The translations under genes and the position numbers were made by a program. A stretch of 64,000 bases of DNA, from assembly GCF_029784155.1 (NCBI RefSeq), contig NC_073691.1:20054006-20118005 (forward strand), in the 5' to 3' direction. Below, piece after piece: positions 30,801 to 43,800 of this stretch; position 1 is the stretch's first letter; each line of letters opens with the position of its first letter. Source of the DNA: Uranotaenia lowii (Eukaryota > Arthropoda > Insecta > Diptera > Culicidae). The notes beneath the pieces are model-generated. The model was given only the letters and a program-made list of their open reading frames with translations, had not been told where the DNA came from and did no database searches.

Positions 30801-31377
30801 ATTTCTGGCCTTTAGAAGCGTTTTTCGGCGATTCTGAGCTTAATTTGGGATCACAACTTTAAAATGCGATTTCTGGCCTTTAGAAGCGTTTTTCAGCGAT
30901 TCTGAGCTTAATTTGGGATCACAACTTTAAAATGCGATTTCTGGCCTTTAGAAGCGTTTTTTCGTGATTCTGAGCTTAATTTGGGATCACAACTTTAACA
31001 TGCGATTTCTGGCCTTTAGAAGCGTTTTTTCGTGATTCTGAGCTTAATTTGGGATCACAACTTTAAAATGCGATTTCTGTCCTTTAGAAGCGTTTTTTCG
31101 TGATTCTGAGCTTAATTTGGGATCACAACTTTAAAATGCGATTTCTGGCCTTTAGAAACGTTTTTTCGTGATTCTGAGCTTAATTTGGGATCACAACTTT
31201 AAAATGCGATTTCTGGCCTTTAGAAGCGTTTTTTCGTGATTCTGAGCTTAATTTGGGATCACAACTTTAAAATGCGATTTCTGGCCTTTAGAAACGTTTT
31301 TTCGTGATTCTGAGCTTAATTTGGGATCACAACTTTAAAATGCGATTTCTGGCCTTTAGAAGCGTTTTTCGGCGATA

Positions 31378-31877
31378 NNNNNNNNNNNNNNNNNNNNNNN
31401 NNNNNNNNNNNNNNNNNNNNNNNNNNNNNNNNNNNNNNNNNNNNNNNNNNNNNNNNNNNNNNNNNNNNNNNNNNNNNNNNNNNNNNNNNNNNNNNNNNNN
31501 NNNNNNNNNNNNNNNNNNNNNNNNNNNNNNNNNNNNNNNNNNNNNNNNNNNNNNNNNNNNNNNNNNNNNNNNNNNNNNNNNNNNNNNNNNNNNNNNNNNN
31601 NNNNNNNNNNNNNNNNNNNNNNNNNNNNNNNNNNNNNNNNNNNNNNNNNNNNNNNNNNNNNNNNNNNNNNNNNNNNNNNNNNNNNNNNNNNNNNNNNNNN
31701 NNNNNNNNNNNNNNNNNNNNNNNNNNNNNNNNNNNNNNNNNNNNNNNNNNNNNNNNNNNNNNNNNNNNNNNNNNNNNNNNNNNNNNNNNNNNNNNNNNNN
31801 NNNNNNNNNNNNNNNNNNNNNNNNNNNNNNNNNNNNNNNNNNNNNNNNNNNNNNNNNNNNNNNNNNNNNNNNNNNNN
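31378..31877. other. Assembly gap, 500 N
   Basis: Exactly 500 N interrupt a monomer on the left (ends ...CGGCGATA) and resume within a monomer on the right (TAATTTGGGATC). A round 500 usually means unknown size. Confidence 0.99.
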
Positions 31878-34800
31878 TAATTTGGGATCACAACTTTAAA
31901 ATGCGATTTCTGGCCTTTAGAAGCGTTTTTTCGACATTCTGAGCTTAATTTGGGATCACAACTTTAAAATGCGATTTCTGGCCGTTAGAAGCGTTTTTTC
32001 GACATTCTGAGCTTAATTTGGGATCACAACTTTAAAATGCGATTTCTGGCCTTTAGAAGCGTTTTTTCGACATTCTGAGCTTAATTTGGGATCACAACTT
32101 TAAAATGCGATTTCTGGCCTTTAGAAGCGTTTTTTCGTGATTCTGAGCTTAATTTGGGATCACAACTTTAAAATGCGATTTCTGGCCTTTAGAAGCGTTT
32201 TTTCGTGATTCTGAGCTTAATTTGGGATCACAACTTTAAAATGCGATTTCTGGCCTTAAGAAGCGTTTTTTCGACATTCTGAGCTTAATTTGGGATCACA
32301 ACTTTGAAATGCGATTTCTGGCCTTTAGAAGCGTTTTTTCGTGATTCTGAGCTTAATTTGGGATCACAACTTTAAAATGCGATTTCTGGCCTTTAGAAGC
32401 GTTTTTTCGTGATTCTGAGCTTAATTTGGGATCACAACTTTAAAATGCGATTTCTGGCCTTTAGAAGCGTTTTTTCGTGATTCTGAGCTTAATTTGGGAT
32501 CACAACTTTAAAATGCGATTTCTGGCCTTTAGAAGCGTTTTTCAGCGATTCTGAGCTTAATTTGGGATCACAACTTTAAAATGCGATTTCTGGCCTTTAG
32601 AAGCGTTTTTTCGACATTCTGAGCTTAATTTGGGATCACAACTTTAAAATGCGATTTCTGGCCTTTAGAAGCGTTTTTTCGACATTCTGAGCTTAATTTG
32701 GGATCACAACTTTGAAATGCGATTTCTGGCCTTTAGAAGCGTTTTTTCGTGATTCTGAGCTTAATTTGGGATCACAACTTTAAAATGCGATTTCTGGCCT
32801 TTAGAAGCGTTTTTTCGTGATTCTGAGCTTAATTTGGGATCACAACTTTAAAATGCGATTTCTGGCCTTTAGAAGCGTTTTTTCGTGATTCTGAGCTTAA
32901 TTTGGGATCACAACTTTAAAATGCGATTTCTGGCCTTTAGAAGCGTTTTTTCGACATTCTGAGCTTAATTTGGGATCACAACTTTAAAATGCGATTTCTG
33001 GCCTTTAGAAGCGTTTTTTCGACATTCTGAGCTTAATTTGGGATCACAACTTTAAAATGCGATTTCTGGCCTTAAGAAGCGTTTTTTCGACATTTTGAGC
33101 TTAATTTGGGATCACAACTTTAAAATGCGATTTCTGGCCTTTAGAAGCGTTTTTTCGTGATTCTGAGCTTAATTTGGGATCACAACTTTAAAATGCGATT
33201 TCTGGCCTTTAGAAGCGTTTTTTTCGACATTCTGAGCTTAATTTGGGATCACAACTTTAAAATGCGATTTCTGGCCTTTAGAAGCGTTTTTTCGTGATTC
33301 TGAGCTTAATTTGGGATCACAACTTTAAAATGCGATTTCTGGCCTTTAGAAGCGTTTTTTCGTGATTCTGAGCTTAATTTGGGATCACTGGCGATTTCTG
33401 GCCTTTAGAAGCGTTTTTTCGACATTCTGAGCTTAATTTGGGATCACAACTTTAAAATGCGATTTCTGGGCTTTAGAAGCGTTTTTTCGTGATTCTGAGC
33501 TTAATTTGGGATCACAACTTTAAAATGCGATTTCTGGCCTTTAGAAGCGTTTTTTCGACATTCTGAGCTTAATTTGGGATCACAACTTTGAAATGCGATT
33601 TCTGGCCTTTAGAAGCGTTTTTTCGTGATTCTGAGCTTAATTTGGGATCACAACTTTAAAATGCGATTTCTGGCCTTAAGAAGCGTTTTTTCGACATTCT
33701 GAGCTTAATTTGGGATCACAACTTTGAAATGCGATTTCTGGCCTTTAGAAGCGTTTTTTCGTGATTCTGAGCTTAATTTGGGATCACAACTTTAAAATGC
33801 GATTTCTGGCCTTTAGAAGCGTTTTTTCGTGATTCTGAGCTTAATTTGGGATCACAACTTTAAAATGCGATTTCTGGCCTTTAGCAGCGTTTTTTCGTGA
33901 TTCTGAGCTTAATTTGGGATCACAACTTTAAAATGCGATTTCTGGCCTTAAGAAGCGTTTTTTCGACATTCTGAGCTTAATTTGGGATCACAACTTTGAA
34001 ATGCGATTTCTGGCCTTTAGAAGCGTTTTTTCGTGATTCTGAGCTTAATTTGGGATCACAACTTTAAAATGCGATTTCTGGCCTTTAGAAGCGTTTTTTC
34101 GACATTCTGAGCTTAATTTGGGATCACAACTTTAAAATGCGATTTCTGGCCTTTAGAAGCGTTTTTTCGTGATTCTGAGCTTAATTTGGGATCACAATTT
34201 TAAAATGCGATTTCTGGCCTTTAGAATCGTTTTTCGGCCATTCTGAGCTTAATTTGGGATCACAACTCTAAAATGCGATTTTTGGCCTTTAGAAGCGTTT
34301 TTTCGTGATTCTGAGCTTAATTTGGGATCACAACTTTGAAATGCGATTTCTGGCCTTTAGAAGCGTTTTTTCGTGATTCTGAGCTTAATTTGGGATCACA
34401 ACTTTAAAATGCGATTTCTGGCCTTTAGAAGCGTTTTTTCGACATTCTGAGCTTAATTTGGGATCACAACTTTAAAATGCGATTTCTGGCCTTTAGAAGC
34501 GTTTTTTCGTGATTCTGAGCTTAATTTGGGATCACAACTTTAAAATGCGATTTCTGGCCTTTAGAAGCGTTTTTTCGTGATTCTGAGCTTAATTTGGGAT
34601 CACAACTTTAAAATGCGATTTCTGGCCTTTAGAAGCGTTTTTTCGTGATTCTGAGCTTAATTTGGGATCACAACTTTAAAATGCGATTTCTGGCCTTAAG
34701 AAGCGTTTTTTCGACATTCTGAGCTTAATTTGGGATCACAACTTTGAAATGCGATTTCTGGCCTTTAGAAGCGTTTTTTCGTGATTCTGAGCTTAATTTG

Positions 34801-37800
34801 GGATCACAACTTTAAAATGCGATTTCTGGCCTTTAGAAGCGTTTTTTCGACATTCTGAGCTTAATTTGGGATCACAACTTTAAAATGCGATTTCTGGCCT
34901 TTAGAAGCGTTTTTTCGACATTCTGAGCTTAATTTGGGATCACAACTTTAAAATGCGATTTCTGGCCTTTAGAAGCGTTTTTTCGTGATTCTGAGCTTAA
35001 TTTGGGATCACAACTTTAAAATGCGATTTCTGGCCTTTAGAAGCGTTTTTTCGTGATTCTGAGCTTAATTTGGGATCACAACTTTGAAATGCGATTTCTG
35101 GCCTTTAGAAGCGTTTTTTCGTGATTCTGAGCTTAATTTGGGATCACAACTTTAAAATGCGATTTCTGGCCTTTAGAAGCGTTTTTTCGTGATTCTGAGC
35201 TTAATTTGGGATCACAATTTTAAAATGCGATTTCTGGCCTTTAGAATCGTTTTTCGGCCATTCTGAGCTTAATTTGGGATCACAACTTTAAAATGCGATT
35301 TCTGGCCTTTAGAAGCGTTTTTTCGTGATTCTGAGCTTAATTTGGGATCACAACTTTAAAATGCGATTTCTGGCCTTTAGAAGCGTTTTTTCGTGATTCT
35401 GAGCTTAATTTGGGATCACAACTTTAAAATGCGATTTCTGGCCTTTAGAAGCGTTTTTTCGACATTCTGAGCTTAATTTGGGATCACAACTTTAAAATGC
35501 GATTTCTGGCCTTTAGAAGCGTTTTTTCGTGATTCTGAGCTTAATTTGGGATCACAACTTTAAAATGCGATTTCTGGCCTTTAGAAGCGTTTTTTCGTGA
35601 TTCTGAGCTTAATTTGGGATCACAACTTTAAAATGCGATTTCTGGCCTTTAGAAGCGTTTTTTCGACATTCTGAGCTTAATTTGGGATCACAACTTTAAA
35701 ATGCGATTTCTGGCCTTTAGAAGCGTTTTTTCGACATTCTGAGCTTAATTTGGGATCACAACTTTAAAATGCGATTTCTGGCCTTTAGAAGCGTTTTTTC
35801 GTGATTCTGAGCTTAATTTGGGATCACAACTTTAAAATGCGATTTCTGGCCTTTAGAAGCGTTTTTTCGACATTCTGAGCTTAATTTGGGATCACAACTT
35901 TAAAATGCGATTTCTGGCCTTTAGAAGCGTTTTTTCGTGATTCTGAGCTTAATTTGGGATCACAACTTTAAAATGCGATTTCTGGCCTTTAGAAGCGTTT
36001 TTTCGTGATTCTGAGCTTAATTTGGGATCACAACTTTAAAATGCGATTTCTGGCCTTTAGAAGCGTTTTTTCGTGATTCTGAGCTTAATTTGGGATCACA
36101 ACTTTAAAATGCGATTTCTGGCCTTTAGAAGCGTTTTTTCGTGATTCTGAGCTTAATTTGGGATCACAACTTTAAAATGCGATTTCTGGCCTTAAGAAGC
36201 GTTTTTTCGACATTCTGAGCTTAATTTGGGATCACAACTTTGAAATGCGATTTCTGGCCTTTAGAAGCGTTTTTTCGTGATTCTGAGCTTAATTTGGGAT
36301 CACAACTTTAAAATGCGATTTCTGGCCTTTAGAAGCGTTTTTTCGTGATTCTGAGCTTAATTTGGGATCACAACTTTAAAATGCGATTTCTGGCCTTTAG
36401 AAGCGTTTTTTCGTGATTCTGAGCTTAATTTGGGATCACAACTTTAAAATGCGATTTCTGGCCTTTAGAAGCGTTTTTTCGTGATTCTGAGCTTAATTTG
36501 GGATCACAACTTTAAAATGCGATTTCTGGCCTTAAGAAGCGTTTTTTCGACATTCTGAGCTTAATTTGGGATCACAACTTTGAAATGCGATTTCTGGCCT
36601 TTAGAAGCGTTTTTTCGTGATTCTGAGCTTAATTTGGGATCACAACTTTAAAATGCGATTTCTGGCCTTTAGAAGCGTTTTTTCGACATTCTGAGCTTAA
36701 TTTGGGATCACAACTTTAAAATGCGATTTCTGGCCTTTAGAAGCGTTTTTTCGTGATTCTGAGCTTAATTTGGGATCACAACTTTAAAATGCGATTTCTG
36801 GCCTTTAGAAGCGTTTTTTCGTGATTCTGAGCTTAATTTGGGATCACAATTTTAAAATGCGATTTCTGGCCTTTAGCAGCGTTTTTTCGACATTCTGAGC
36901 TTAATTTGGGATCACAACTTTAAAATGCGATTTCTGGCCTTTAGAAGCGTTTTTTCGTGATTCTGAGCTTAATTTGGGATCACAACTTTAAAATGCGATT
37001 TCTGGCCTTAAGAAGCGTTTTTTCGACATTCTGAGCTTAATTTGGGATCACAACTTTAAAATGCGATTTCTGGCCTTTAGAAGCGTTTTTTCGACATTCT
37101 GAGCTTAATTTGGGATCACAACTTTAAAATGCGATTTCTGGCCTTTAGAAGCGTTTTTTCGACATTCTGAGCTTAATTTGGGATCACAACTTTAAAATGC
37201 GATTTCTGGCCTTTAGAAGCGTTTTTTCGTGATTCTGAGCTTAATTTGGGATCACAACTTTAAAATGCGATTTCTGGCCTTAAGAAGCGTTTTTTCGACA
37301 TTCTGAGCTTAATTTGGGATCACAACTTTGAAATGCGATTTCTGGCCTTTAGAAGTGTTTTTTCGTGATTCTGAGCTTAATTTGGGATCACAACTTTAAA
37401 ATGCGATTTCTGGCCTTTAGAAGCGTTTTTTCGTGATTCTGAGCTTAATTTGGGATCACAACTTTAAAATGCGATTTCTGGCCTTTAGAAGCGTTTTTTC
37501 GACATTCTGAGCTTAATTTGGGATCACAACTTTAAAATGCGATTTCTGGCCTTTAGAAGCGTTTTTTCGTGATTCTGAGCTTAATTTGGGATCACAACTT
37601 TAAAATGCGATTTCTGGCCTTAAGAAGCGTTTTTTCGACATTCTGAGCTTAATTTGGGATCACAACTTTGAAATGCGATTTCTGGCCTTTAGAAGTGTTT
37701 TTTCGTGATTCTGAGCTTAATTTGGGATCACAACTTTAAAATGCGATTTCTGGCCTTTAGAAGCGTTTTTTCGTGATTCTGAGCTTAATTTGGGATCACA

Positions 37801-40800
37801 ACTTTAAAATGCGATTTCTGGCCTTTAGAAGCGTTTTTTCGACATTCTGAGCTTAATTTGGGATCACAACTTTAAAATGCGATTTCTGGCCTTTAGAAGC
37901 GTTTTTTCATGATTCTGAGCTTAATTTGGGATCACAACTTTAAAATGCGATTTCTGGCCTTTAGAAGCGTTTTTTCGTGATTCTGAGCTTAATTTGGGAT
38001 CACAACTTTAAAATGCGATTTCTGGCCTTTAGAAGCGTTTTTTCGACATTCTGAGCTTAATTTGGGATCACAACTTTAAAATGCGATTTCTGGCCTTTAG
38101 AAGCGTTTTTTCGTGATTCTGAGCTTAATTTGGGATCACAACTTTAAAATGCGATTTCTGGCCTTTAGAAGCGTTTTTTCGACATTCTGAGCTTAATTTG
38201 GGATCACAACTTTAAAATGCGATTTCTGGCCTTTAGAAGCGTTTTTTCGACATTCTGAGCTTAATTTGGGATCACAACTTTAAAATGCGATTTCTGGCCT
38301 TTAGAAGCGTTTTTTCGTGATTCTGAGCTTAATTTGGGATCACAATTTTAAAATGCGATTTCTGGCCTTTAGAATCGTTTTTCGGCCATTCTGAGCTTAA
38401 TTTGGGATCACAACTTTAAAATGCGATTTCTGGCCTTTAGAAGCGTTTTTTCGTGATTCTGAGCTTAATTTGGGATCACAATTTTAAAATGCGATTTCTG
38501 GCCTTTAGAATCGTTTTTCGGCCATTCTGAGCTTAATTTGGGATCACAACTTTAAAATGCGATTTCTGGCCTTTAGAAGCGTTTTTTCGACATTCTGAGC
38601 TTAATTTGGGATCACAACTTTAAAATGCGATTTCTGGCCTTTAGAAGCGTTTTTTCGTGATTCTGAGCTTAATTTGGGATCACAACTTTAAAATGCGATT
38701 TCTGGCCTTTAGAAGCGTTTTTTCGACATTCTGAGCTTAATTTGGGATCACAACTTTAAAATGCGATTTCTGGCCTTTAGAAGCGTTTTTTCGACATTCT
38801 GAGCTTAATTTGGGATCACAACTTTAAAATGCGATTTCTGGCCTTTAGAAGCGTTTTTTCGTGATTCTGAGCTTAATTTGGGATCACAATTTTAAAATGC
38901 GATTTCTGGCCTTTAGAATCGTTTTTCGGCCATTCTGAGCTTAATTTGGGATCACAACTTTAAAATGCGATTTCTGGCCTTTAGAAGCGTTTTTTCGTGA
39001 TTCTGAGCTTAATTTGGGATCACAACTTTAAAATGCGATTTCTGGCCTTTAGAAGCGTTTTTTCGACATTCTGAGCTTAATTTGGGATCACAACTTTAAA
39101 ATGCGATTTCTGGCCTTTAGAAGCGTTTTTTCGTGATTCTGAGCTTAATTTGGGATCACAACTTTAAAATGCGATTTCTGGCCTTTAGAAGCGTTTTTTC
39201 GACATTCTGAGCTTAATTTGGGATCACAACTTTAAAATGCGATTTCTGGCCTTTAGAAGCGTTTTTTCGACATTCTGAGCTTAATTTGGGATCACAACTT
39301 TAAAATGCGATTTCTGGCCTTTAGAAGCGTTTTTTCGTGATTCTGAGCTTAATTTGGGATCACAACTTTAAAATGCGATTTCTGGCCTTTAGAAGCGTTT
39401 TTTCGTGATTCTGAGCTTAATTTGGGATCACAATTTTAAAATGCGATTTCTGGCCTTTAGAATCGTTTTTCGGCCATTCTGAGCTTAATTTGGGATCACA
39501 ACTTTAAAATGCGATTTCTGGCCTTTAGAAGCGTTTTTTCGTGATTCTGAGCTTAATTTGGGATCACAATTTTAAAATGCGATTTCTGGCCTTGAGAATC
39601 GTTTTTCGGCCATTCTGAGCTTAATTTGGGATCACAACTCTAAAATGCGATTTCTGGCCTTTAGAAGCGTTTTTTCGACATTCTGAGCTTAATTTGGGAT
39701 CACAACTTTAAAATGCGATTTCTGGCCTTTAGAAGCGTTTTTTCGACATTCTGAGCTTAATTTGGGATCACAACTTTAAAATGCGATTTCTGGCCTTTAG
39801 AAGCGTTTTTTCGACATTCTGAGCTTAATTTGGGATCACAACTTTAAAATGCGATTTCTGGCCTTTAGAAGCGTTTTTTCGTGATTCTGAGCTTAATTTG
39901 GGATCACAACTTTAAAATGCGATTTCTGGCCTTTAGAAGCGTTTTTTCGACATTCTGAGCTTAATTTGGGATCACAACTTTAAAATGCGATTTCTGGCCT
40001 TTAGAAGCGTTTTTTCGACATTCTGAGCTTAATTTGGGATCACAACTTTAAAATGCGATTTCTGGCCTTTAGAAGCGTTTTTTCGTGATTCTGAGCTTAA
40101 TTTGGGATCACAATTTTAAAATGCGATTTCTGGCCTTTAGAAGCGTTTTTTCGTGATTCTGAGCTTAATTTGGGATCACAATTTTAAAATGCGATTTCTG
40201 GCCTTTAGAATCGTTTTTCGGCCATTCTGAGCTTAATTTGGGATCACAACTTTAAAATGCGATTTCTGGCCTTTAGAAGCGTTTTTTCGTGATTCTGAGC
40301 TTAATTTGGGATCACAATTTTAAAATGCGATTTCTGGCCTTGAGAATCGTTTTTCGGCCATTCTGAGCTTAATTTGGGATCACAACTTTAAAATGCGATT
40401 TCTGGCCTTTAGAAGCGTTTATTCGACATTCTGAGCTTAATTTGGGATCACAACTTTAAAATGCGATTTCTGGCCTTTAGAAGCGTTTTTTCGTGATTCT
40501 GAGCTTAATTTGGGATCACAACTTTAAAATGCGATTTCTGGCCTTTAGAAGCGTTTTTTCGTGATTCTGAGCTTAATTTGGGATCACAACTTTAAAATGC
40601 GATTTCTGGCCTTAAGAAGCGGTTTTTCGACATTCTGAGCTTAATTTGGGATCACAACTTTGAAATGCGATTTCTGGCCTTTAGAAGCGTTTTTTCGTGA
40701 TTCTGAGCTTAATTTGGGATCACAACTTTAAAATGCGATTTCTGGCCTTTAGAAGCGTTTTTCGTCGATTCTGAGCTTAATTTGGGATCACAACTTTAAA

Positions 40801-43800
40801 ATGCGATTTCTGGCCTTTAGAAGCGTTTTTTCGACATTCTGAGCTTAATTTGGGATCACAACTTTATAATGCGATTTCTGGCCTTTAGAAGCGTTTTTTC
40901 GTGATTCTGAGCTTAATTTGGGATCACAACTTTAAAATGCGATTTCTGGCCTTTAGAAGCGTTTTTTCGACATTCTGAGCTTAATTTGGGATCACAACTT
41001 TAAAATGCGATTTCTGGCCTTTAGAAGCGTTTTTTCGACATTCTGAGCTTAATTTGGGATCACAACTTTAAAATGCGATTTCTGGCCTTTAGAAGCGTTT
41101 TTTCGTGATTCTGAGCTTAATTTGGGATCACAACTTTAAAATGCGATTTCTGGCCTTTAGAAGCGTTTTTTCGACATTCTGAGCTTAATTTGGGATCACA
41201 ACTTTAAAATGCGATTTCTGGCCTTTAGAAGCGTTTTTTCGTGATTCTGAGCTTAATTTGGGATCACAATTTTAAAATGCGATTTCTGCCCTTTAGAATC
41301 GTTTTTCGGCCATTCTGAGCTTAATTTGGGATCACAACTCTAAAATGCGATTTCTGGCCTTTAGAAGCGTTTTTTCGACATTCTGAGCTTAATTTGGGAT
41401 CACAACTTTAAAATGCGATTTCTGGCCTTTAGAAGCGTTTTTTCGACATTCTGAGCTTAATTTGGGATCACAACTTTAAAATGCGATTTCTGGCCTTTAG
41501 AAGCGTTTTTTCGACATTCTGAGCTTAATTTGGGATCACAACTTTAAAATGCGATTTCTGGCCTTTAGAAGCGTTTTTTCGTGATTCTGAGCTTAATTTG
41601 GGATCACAATTTTAAAATGCGATTTCTGGCCTTTAGAATCGTTTTTCGGCCATTCTGAGCTTAATTTGGGATCACAACTTTAAAATGCGATTTCTGGCCT
41701 TTAGAAGCGTTTTTTCGTGATTCTGAGCTTAATTTGGGATCACAATTTTAAAATGCGATTTCTGGCCTTTAGAATCGTTTTTCGGCCATTCTGAGCTTAA
41801 TTTGGGATCACAACTCTAAAATGCGATTTCTGGCCTTTAGAAGCGTTTTTTCGACATTCTGAGCTTAATTTGGGATCACAACTTTAAAATGCGATTTCTG
41901 GCCTTTAGAAGCGTTTTTTCGACATTCTGAGCTTAATTTGGGATCACAACTTTAAAATGCGATTTCTGGCCTTTAGAAGCGTTTTTTCGACATTCTGAGC
42001 TTAATTTGGGATCACAACTTTGAAATGCGATTTCTGGCCTTTAGAAGCGTTTTTTCGTGATTCTGAGCTTAATTTGGGATCACAACTTTAAAATGCGATT
42101 TCTGGCCTTTAGAAGCGTTTTTTCGTGATTCTGAGCTTAATTTGGGATCACAATTTTAAAATGCGATTTCTGGCCTTTAGAATCGTTTTTCGGCCATTCT
42201 GAGCTTAATTTGGGATCACAACTCTAAAATGCGATTTCTGGCCTTTAGAAGCGTTTTTTCGACATTCTGAGCTTAATTTGGGATCACAACTTTAAAATGC
42301 GATTTCTGGCCTTTAGAAGCGTTTTTTCGTGATTCTGAGCTTAATTTGGGATCACAACTTTAAAATGCGATTTCTGGCCTTTAGAAGCGTTTTTTCGTGA
42401 TTCTGAGCTTAATTTGGGATCACAACTTTAAAATGCGATTTCTGGCCTTTAGAAGCGTTTTTTCGTGATTCTGAGCTTAATTTGGGATCACAACTTTAAA
42501 ATGCGATTTCTGGCCTTAAGAAGCGTTTTTTCGTGATTCTGAGCTTAATTTGGGATCACAACTTTAAAATGCGATTTCTGGCCTTTAGAAGCGTTTTTCG
42601 TCGATTCTGAGCTTAATTTGGGATCACAACTTTAAAATGCGATTTCTGGCCTTTAGAAGCGTTTTTTCGACATTCTGAGCTTAATTTGGGATCACAACTT
42701 TAAAATGCGATTTCTGGCCTTTAGAAGCGTTTTTTCGTGATTCTGAGCTTAATTTGGGATCACAATTTTAAAATGCGATTTCTGGCCTTTAGAATCGTTT
42801 TTCGGCCATTCTGAGCTTAATTTGGGATCACAACTCTAAAATGCGATTTCTGGCCTTTAGAAGCGTTTTTTCGACATTCTGAGCTTAATTTGGGATCACA
42901 ACTTTAAAATGCGATTTCTGGCCTTTAGAAGCGTTTTTTCGTGATTCTGAGCTTAATTTGGGATCACAACTTTAAAATGCGATTTCTGGCCTTTAGAAGC
43001 GTTTTTTCGTGATTCTGAGCTTAATTTGGGATCACAACTTTAAAATGCGATTTCTGGCCTTTAGAAGCGTTTTTTCGACATTCTGAGCTTAATTTGGGAT
43101 CACAACTTTAAAATGCGATTTCTGACCTTTAGAAGCGTTTTTTCGTGATTCTGAGCTTAATTTGGGATCACAACTTTAAGTGCGATTTCTGGCCTTTAGA
43201 AGCGTTTTTTCGTGATTCTGAGCTTAATTTGGGATCACAACTTTAAAATGCGATTTCTGGCCTTTAGAAGCGTTTTTTCGTGATTCTGAGCTTAATTTGG
43301 GATCACAACTTTAAAATGCGATTTCTGGCCTTTAGAAGCGTTTTTTCGTGATTCTGAGCTTAATTTGGGATCACAATTTTAAAATGCGATTTCTGGCCTT
43401 TAGAATCGTTTTTCGGCCATTCTGAGCTTAATTTGGGATCACAACTCTAAAATGCGATTTCTGGCCTTTAGAAGCGTTTTTTCGACATTCTGAGCTTAAT
43501 TTGGGATCACAACTTTAAAATGCGATTTCTGGCCTTTAGAAGCGTTTTTCAGCGATTCTGAGCTTAATTTGGGATCACAACTTTAAAATGCGATTTCTGG
43601 CCTTTAGAAGCGTTTTTTCGTGATTCTGAGCTTAATTTGGGATCACAACTTTAAAATGCGATTTCTGGCCTTTAGAAGCGTTTTTTCGTGATTCTGAGCT
43701 TAATTTGGGATCACAATTTTAAAATGCGATTTCTGGCCTTTAGAATCGTTTTTCGGCCATTCTGAGCTTAATTTGGGATCACAACTCTAAAATGCGATTT

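Larger units (their letters stand above)
19928..31377 (+). repeat. 68-bp satellite array, segment left of the gap
   Basis: About 168 head-to-tail monomers of 68 bp, with the core GATTCTGAGCTTAATTTGGG followed by a conserved GATCACAACTTTAAAATGCG block and a T-rich linker. The first monomer (CCTTTAGACCTCGTTTCTTC) is degenerate, as expected at an edge. Monomers differ mostly in the five bases after GCGTTTTT: TCGTG, CGGCG, TGGCC (often with CTGGG), CAGCG and TAGCG. The TCGAC type, common beyond the gap, was not seen here. No monomer matches a known centromere protein-binding box that I can recognise. Short open frames across three monomers are incidental. Confidence 0.98.

Noticed and set aside
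31304..31942. Frames of about 200 codons across the N gap
   Set aside because: They exist only because N codons are read through; both ends are satellite monomers.
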